A stretch of DNA of 64,000 nt from Nilaparvata lugens (Eukaryota > Arthropoda > Insecta > Hemiptera > Delphacidae), in NCBI RefSeq assembly GCF_014356525.2, contig NC_052517.1, forward strand, positions 620,001 to 684,000, in the 5' to 3' direction. Made by a program: the position numbers and the translations under genes. The notes beneath the pieces were generated by a model that did not search any database, had not been told where the DNA came from, and saw only the letters and a program-made list of their open reading frames with translations. Position 1 is the first letter of the stretch. Every line of letters starts with the position of its first letter. Shown one piece after another: positions 56,501 to 59,500 of the stretch.

Positions 56501-59500
56501 GGCTTAAATTATATATTCGGGCGGTGGGATCTGCCCGCAAGGGACTCCCCACCAACAAAAGCCATACGAATTTACTTTACTTTTTTTTATTATTCATTAA
56601 TTTTATCGAACAAACAATTCCCGGGCTGACAGATAATTTTTGTATAGTAGCGCTCATCGAATTTCAATCTATAGTTTGGTCCACGTTATAATGGCAGTGA
56701 AGAAAGATAGGAGAACAACGTTGCCGATCCTCACTGTCTTGTCAATAGACGGTAGCTGATACAGGTTTATTGATGTAATATTAACTGTTCATTCTTGTTT
56801 AAAGTAATCAATTATTATATTATTTTATCAAGCAATTTTATTTTTCAATATTATTATTATTTTGTCATGTGAAACTGTATTTATGAGCATAGCTCTAACA
56901 GTGTATGACACGTCAATTGAATAATATTAAACTACATCTAGTTTTCCCAGCCCTGAGGTCACAGCAATTTCAAAAAAAAAATCTTCAGAGCAAAGCGAGA
57001 AAGAGATAGCGCTAACCGCTTTGTTGAATGATTGACAAGGATAGCAATACTATTTCTAATCAAACACTATCATTATAACGTGGACCTCACTATAGCTGTT
57101 TACCCTGTTGTCAATATTTGCAGTAGCAGAATTCTTCGGGGTGATTTAGGCTCAACTGACACTTAGGCGACTCAGGTGGAGAAGAGACTGGACTCTAGTG
57201 GAGAGCATGTGTTTGCAAATGGTGACGTCGCGGAGACTAGAATCGACTGGTCTGAGTGTCACCATTTGGAAACACATGCTCTCCACTAGAGTCCAGTCAC
57301 TTCTCCACCTGAGTCGCCTAAGTGTGAGTTGAGCCTAACAGCGTTTAATTGTGATTAATTTTTCTTGTGATGAATTTCAATGAAATAGATGATTATTTAG
57401 TCACTTACCTGCTAGTGAAAATAAAGATGTAACTTTTTTCAATATTTATGTAATGATGTTTAGGCAGTAATTTCAATGAATTTTTGTGTATTATTCAAAG
57501 CTGTCAAACTTCTTACGACATAATAATCCTTACAGAAACATGGATGAATGAAAATATCCCTTTTACATTCAACATTCCAGGTTACAGGGTGGTTAATAAA
57601 AGTTCAAAAGTTAATAAATGCGATAGTTTATGTATATATGTGAAAGATACAATAGACTTTACTACATTAGACTGCGATATTGAAGAATGTGGAAATTGAA
57701 GTTTGTTCCTAAGACTAAGACAAAATAATAAGTCAAATTGTTATTGTAATATCTTCATATATTATACGATTTCTTTTATCATATGCTTAATTTTATATCA
57801 TAATTTATCTTTTATTTCACAAGTGTTATATTATTGTTATTATTTTTTGACGTGCTCATACAATGTAAAGTTGTTCTGGCAATAAAAAATCTTGAATCTT
57901 GAATGCAACTCTATATGCCTTAATATTAAAACCATCAGTGGTAAATATTTAAATTTGATTGGCATGTATAGATCCCCTAGCTGCAATGTACCTAGATTCT
58001 TAACTAGTTTAGATAATTATATAACATCAATTCCAAGAGATATTGACGTCTGTGTAGCAGGTGATATGAACTTGAACATGGGTTTAAATAACAAGCTCAC
58101 TATTGAGTATATAGATATATTTAGTAGCAACGGATTTAAGTCTTATATTAATGAAAATACAAGAGTAACAGAGACTTCGATGTCTTGTCTGGATCATATT
58201 TTTTCAAGAAATAATGATAGAAAATTAAATTGTAAAATGGGAAATATTTTAAAACTTATGTTTCAGATCATTTTTCGGTTTCTCTTCATCTGGGATATCT
58301 ATACTGTATTGTTAAGGATAGAGTAGCTCCCGTGAATATAAAGAAAATCAATTATGACATCTTAAGACAGTTATTGGCTGAGGAATGTTGGTCTCCTATT
58401 ATAAATGGTGCTTTTGATGATGTCAATGATATGGTTGAATATTCTATAAATATTATACAGACTTTATTATTATAATATTTTATACAGACTTATTGATAAA
58501 TCAACTCAGTTGAAGAAGGTTTCTTATAAGAATAGAGCATTAAAACCTTGGATTGTTCCGGGATTAATAAAATCAATAATAATGTTAAAGATAAAATGTA
58601 TAAAAAAATGAAGCAAGAGCCTTTAACATTAAAATAAAACAAGATTTAAAATAATATAGAGAAGTCTTAAATAAATTGATCACAACTGCTAAAACAAATT
58701 ACTATAAAAATCGAATAGATAAGTGCAATAATAACCCTAAAAATCTTTGGAAATGTATGAATGAGATTATAAATGAGAAAAATTCAGGCAGAGATAAATT
58801 AGCATCAATGCGAATACTTTGAACGACTATTTGCATCGGTTGGAATGAAACATGCTCAAAATATAGAGATAACCAATTATGAAACTGAGTTACAGTTGAG
58901 AAACATGATCACCATTTTCAAATTCTTGGTTCATAAAACCAATTTGTTCCGCAGATATAGAAGAAATAATCAAAACTTTAAAAAAATAGCTCAAGTCCTG
59001 GCTTTGATGGCTTAAGTAATATTACATTAAAACACATAGCAGAATATATTTCAACTCCTTTATCTTACATTATAAATAAAATCTTTAGCACAGGAATATT
59101 TCCAAATCATTTCAAAATCGCTAATTTAAAACCTTTATTTAAAAGTGGAGATAAAAACAACCCTAGCAGCTAAAGACCCATTAGTCTTTTAAGTAATATA
59201 GCAAAAATAGCAGAGAAATGTATAAAAAAGAGTTTATTGAACTATATTAATAAGTATAATATTATTCATATGAACCAATTCGGTTTCCAAAAGGACAAAA
59301 GAACAAATGATGCACTTGCCTATTTTTTGAACATTGTTTCAAATAGGTCAAATAAAAATGAAAAGACCATGGCAATCTTCTTGGATTTGTCAAAAGCCTT
59401 TGACACGGTTCCACACAACAACTTATTCATCAAACTAGATAAAATGGGAATTAGAGGAATCGCCCTTGATCTAATAAAAAGCTACTTGCAAGACCGGTCA

